Shown: one piece after another, positions 15,548 to 15,788 of the stretch
How the letters are laid out: each line of letters starts with the position of its first letter
Numbering within the stretch: position 1 is the stretch's first letter
NCBI GenBank assembly: GCA_964556165.1
Contig: CAZKVH010000024.1
Location: 1-15,788, forward strand
Reading direction: 5' to 3'
Length of the DNA: 15,788 nucleotides
Source: JAQVEM01 sp964556165
Lineage (GTDB): Bacteria; Actinomycetota; Humimicrobiia; Humimicrobiales; Humimicrobiaceae
Made by a program: the position numbers and the translations under genes
The notes under the pieces: generated by a model
The model's input: the letters and a program-made list of their open reading frames with translations, nothing else
What the model was told of the DNA's origin: nothing
Database searches by the model: none

Positions 15548-15788
15548 ATGGATAAAGAAGAAGTTATAAAAATTTTAAAAGAAATCAGCGTACTGCTTGA
15601 GCTAAAGGATGAAAACCTTTTTAAGATAAGAGCCTACCAGAACGCAGCAAGAGTTCTTGAAGCATCTGATATAGAATTCCAGAAAAACCTAAAAATAGAA
15701 GATTTTACCAGTATTAAAGGCATAGGCTCGCACATTGCAGAAAAGATAAAAGAGTTAAACGATACCGGCAGTCTCGGTTACTACGATG
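15548..15788 (+). CDS. polX: PolX-type DNA polymerase, N-terminal part (cut by window edge)
   Basis: The 80 visible codons match the N-terminal 8 kDa-like domain of bacterial PolX. They include the NLFKIRAYQNAARVLE segment (about 24-39), then a canonical helix-hairpin-helix GIGSHIAEKIKELNDTG, which binds gapped DNA. The palm and PHP domains would lie beyond the right edge. Start at 15548 is chosen because AGGAG (15533-15537) is ten nt upstream. An in-frame ATG at 15539 is too close to that SD. Its first HhH keeps the GIG motif that the minus-strand paralogue at 12888-14711 has lost, so this copy looks like the housekeeping PolX. Confidence 0.82.
   Translation, partial: MDKEEVIKILKEISVLLELKDENLFKIRAYQNAARVLEASDIEFQKNLKIEDFTSIKGIGSHIAEKIKELNDTGSLGYYD

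Noticed and set aside
1..15788. CRISPR arrays, tRNA or rRNA genes, insertion sequences, prophage or defence genes
   Set aside because: No regularly spaced repeats, cloverleaf sequences, transposase or integrase motifs, or known defence domains were seen on either strand.

Overview
This 15.8 kb window is AT-rich and tightly packed with metabolic genes, and reads like a piece of an anaerobic bacterial chromosome. There are no phage, IS, CRISPR, tRNA or rRNA signatures. Pointers to lifestyle and lineage are an oxygen-sensitive PflX-like radical SAM protein, a Cys-rich C_GCAxxG_C_C protein, a GH30 lipoprotein, bacterial PolX proteins and a protein-isoaspartate methyltransferase. About half of the genes have strong Shine-Dalgarno (SD) sites and the others have none visible. 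A low-GC anaerobic Firmicute or an uncultured candidate phylum such as Atribacterota would fit, but the sequence does not settle this.

Region A (1-5813, all minus strand) is a six-gene catabolic operon, read right to left: DeoR-type repressor, SDR dehydrogenase, C_GCAxxG_C_C protein, LsrF-like thiolase/aldolase, FGGY sugar kinase and D-2-hydroxyacid dehydrogenase (its last codons lie beyond the left edge). A good sigma70-type promoter (-35 TTGACA) sits just upstream of the repressor. The likely logic is oxidation of a polyol or sugar, phosphorylation by the kinase, C-C cleavage by the LsrF-like enzyme (DHAP as one product) and reduction of a 2-oxoacid by the hydroxyacid dehydrogenase. LsrG, LsrR and the Lsr transporter are absent, so this is probably not a standard AI-2 operon.

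Region B (5814-6414) is a 600 bp AT-rich gap with several orphan ribosome-binding sites and tiny ORFs on the minus strand. It may be decayed coding DNA or a leader-peptide region.

Region C (6415-11505, minus strand) is a close-packed string, read right to left: PAS-GGDEF-HD-GYP cyclic-di-GMP protein, alpha/beta hydrolase, GH30 lipoprotein (ATGA overlap) and glycerate kinase. It couples extracellular glycan attack with glycerate assimilation. Glycerate kinase could also receive D-glycerate made by the hydroxyacid dehydrogenase of region A.

Region D (11506-15788) holds a divergent intergenic region with a possible 32-aa ORF, a PflX-like radical SAM protein (plus), a divergent PolX paralogue (minus), protein-L-isoaspartate O-methyltransferase (plus) and the start of a second, more canonical PolX (plus, cut by the right edge). 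Two PolX genes flanking pcm is unusual. The minus-strand copy appears to have Glu in place of the third polymerase Asp, while its PHP nuclease motifs are intact.
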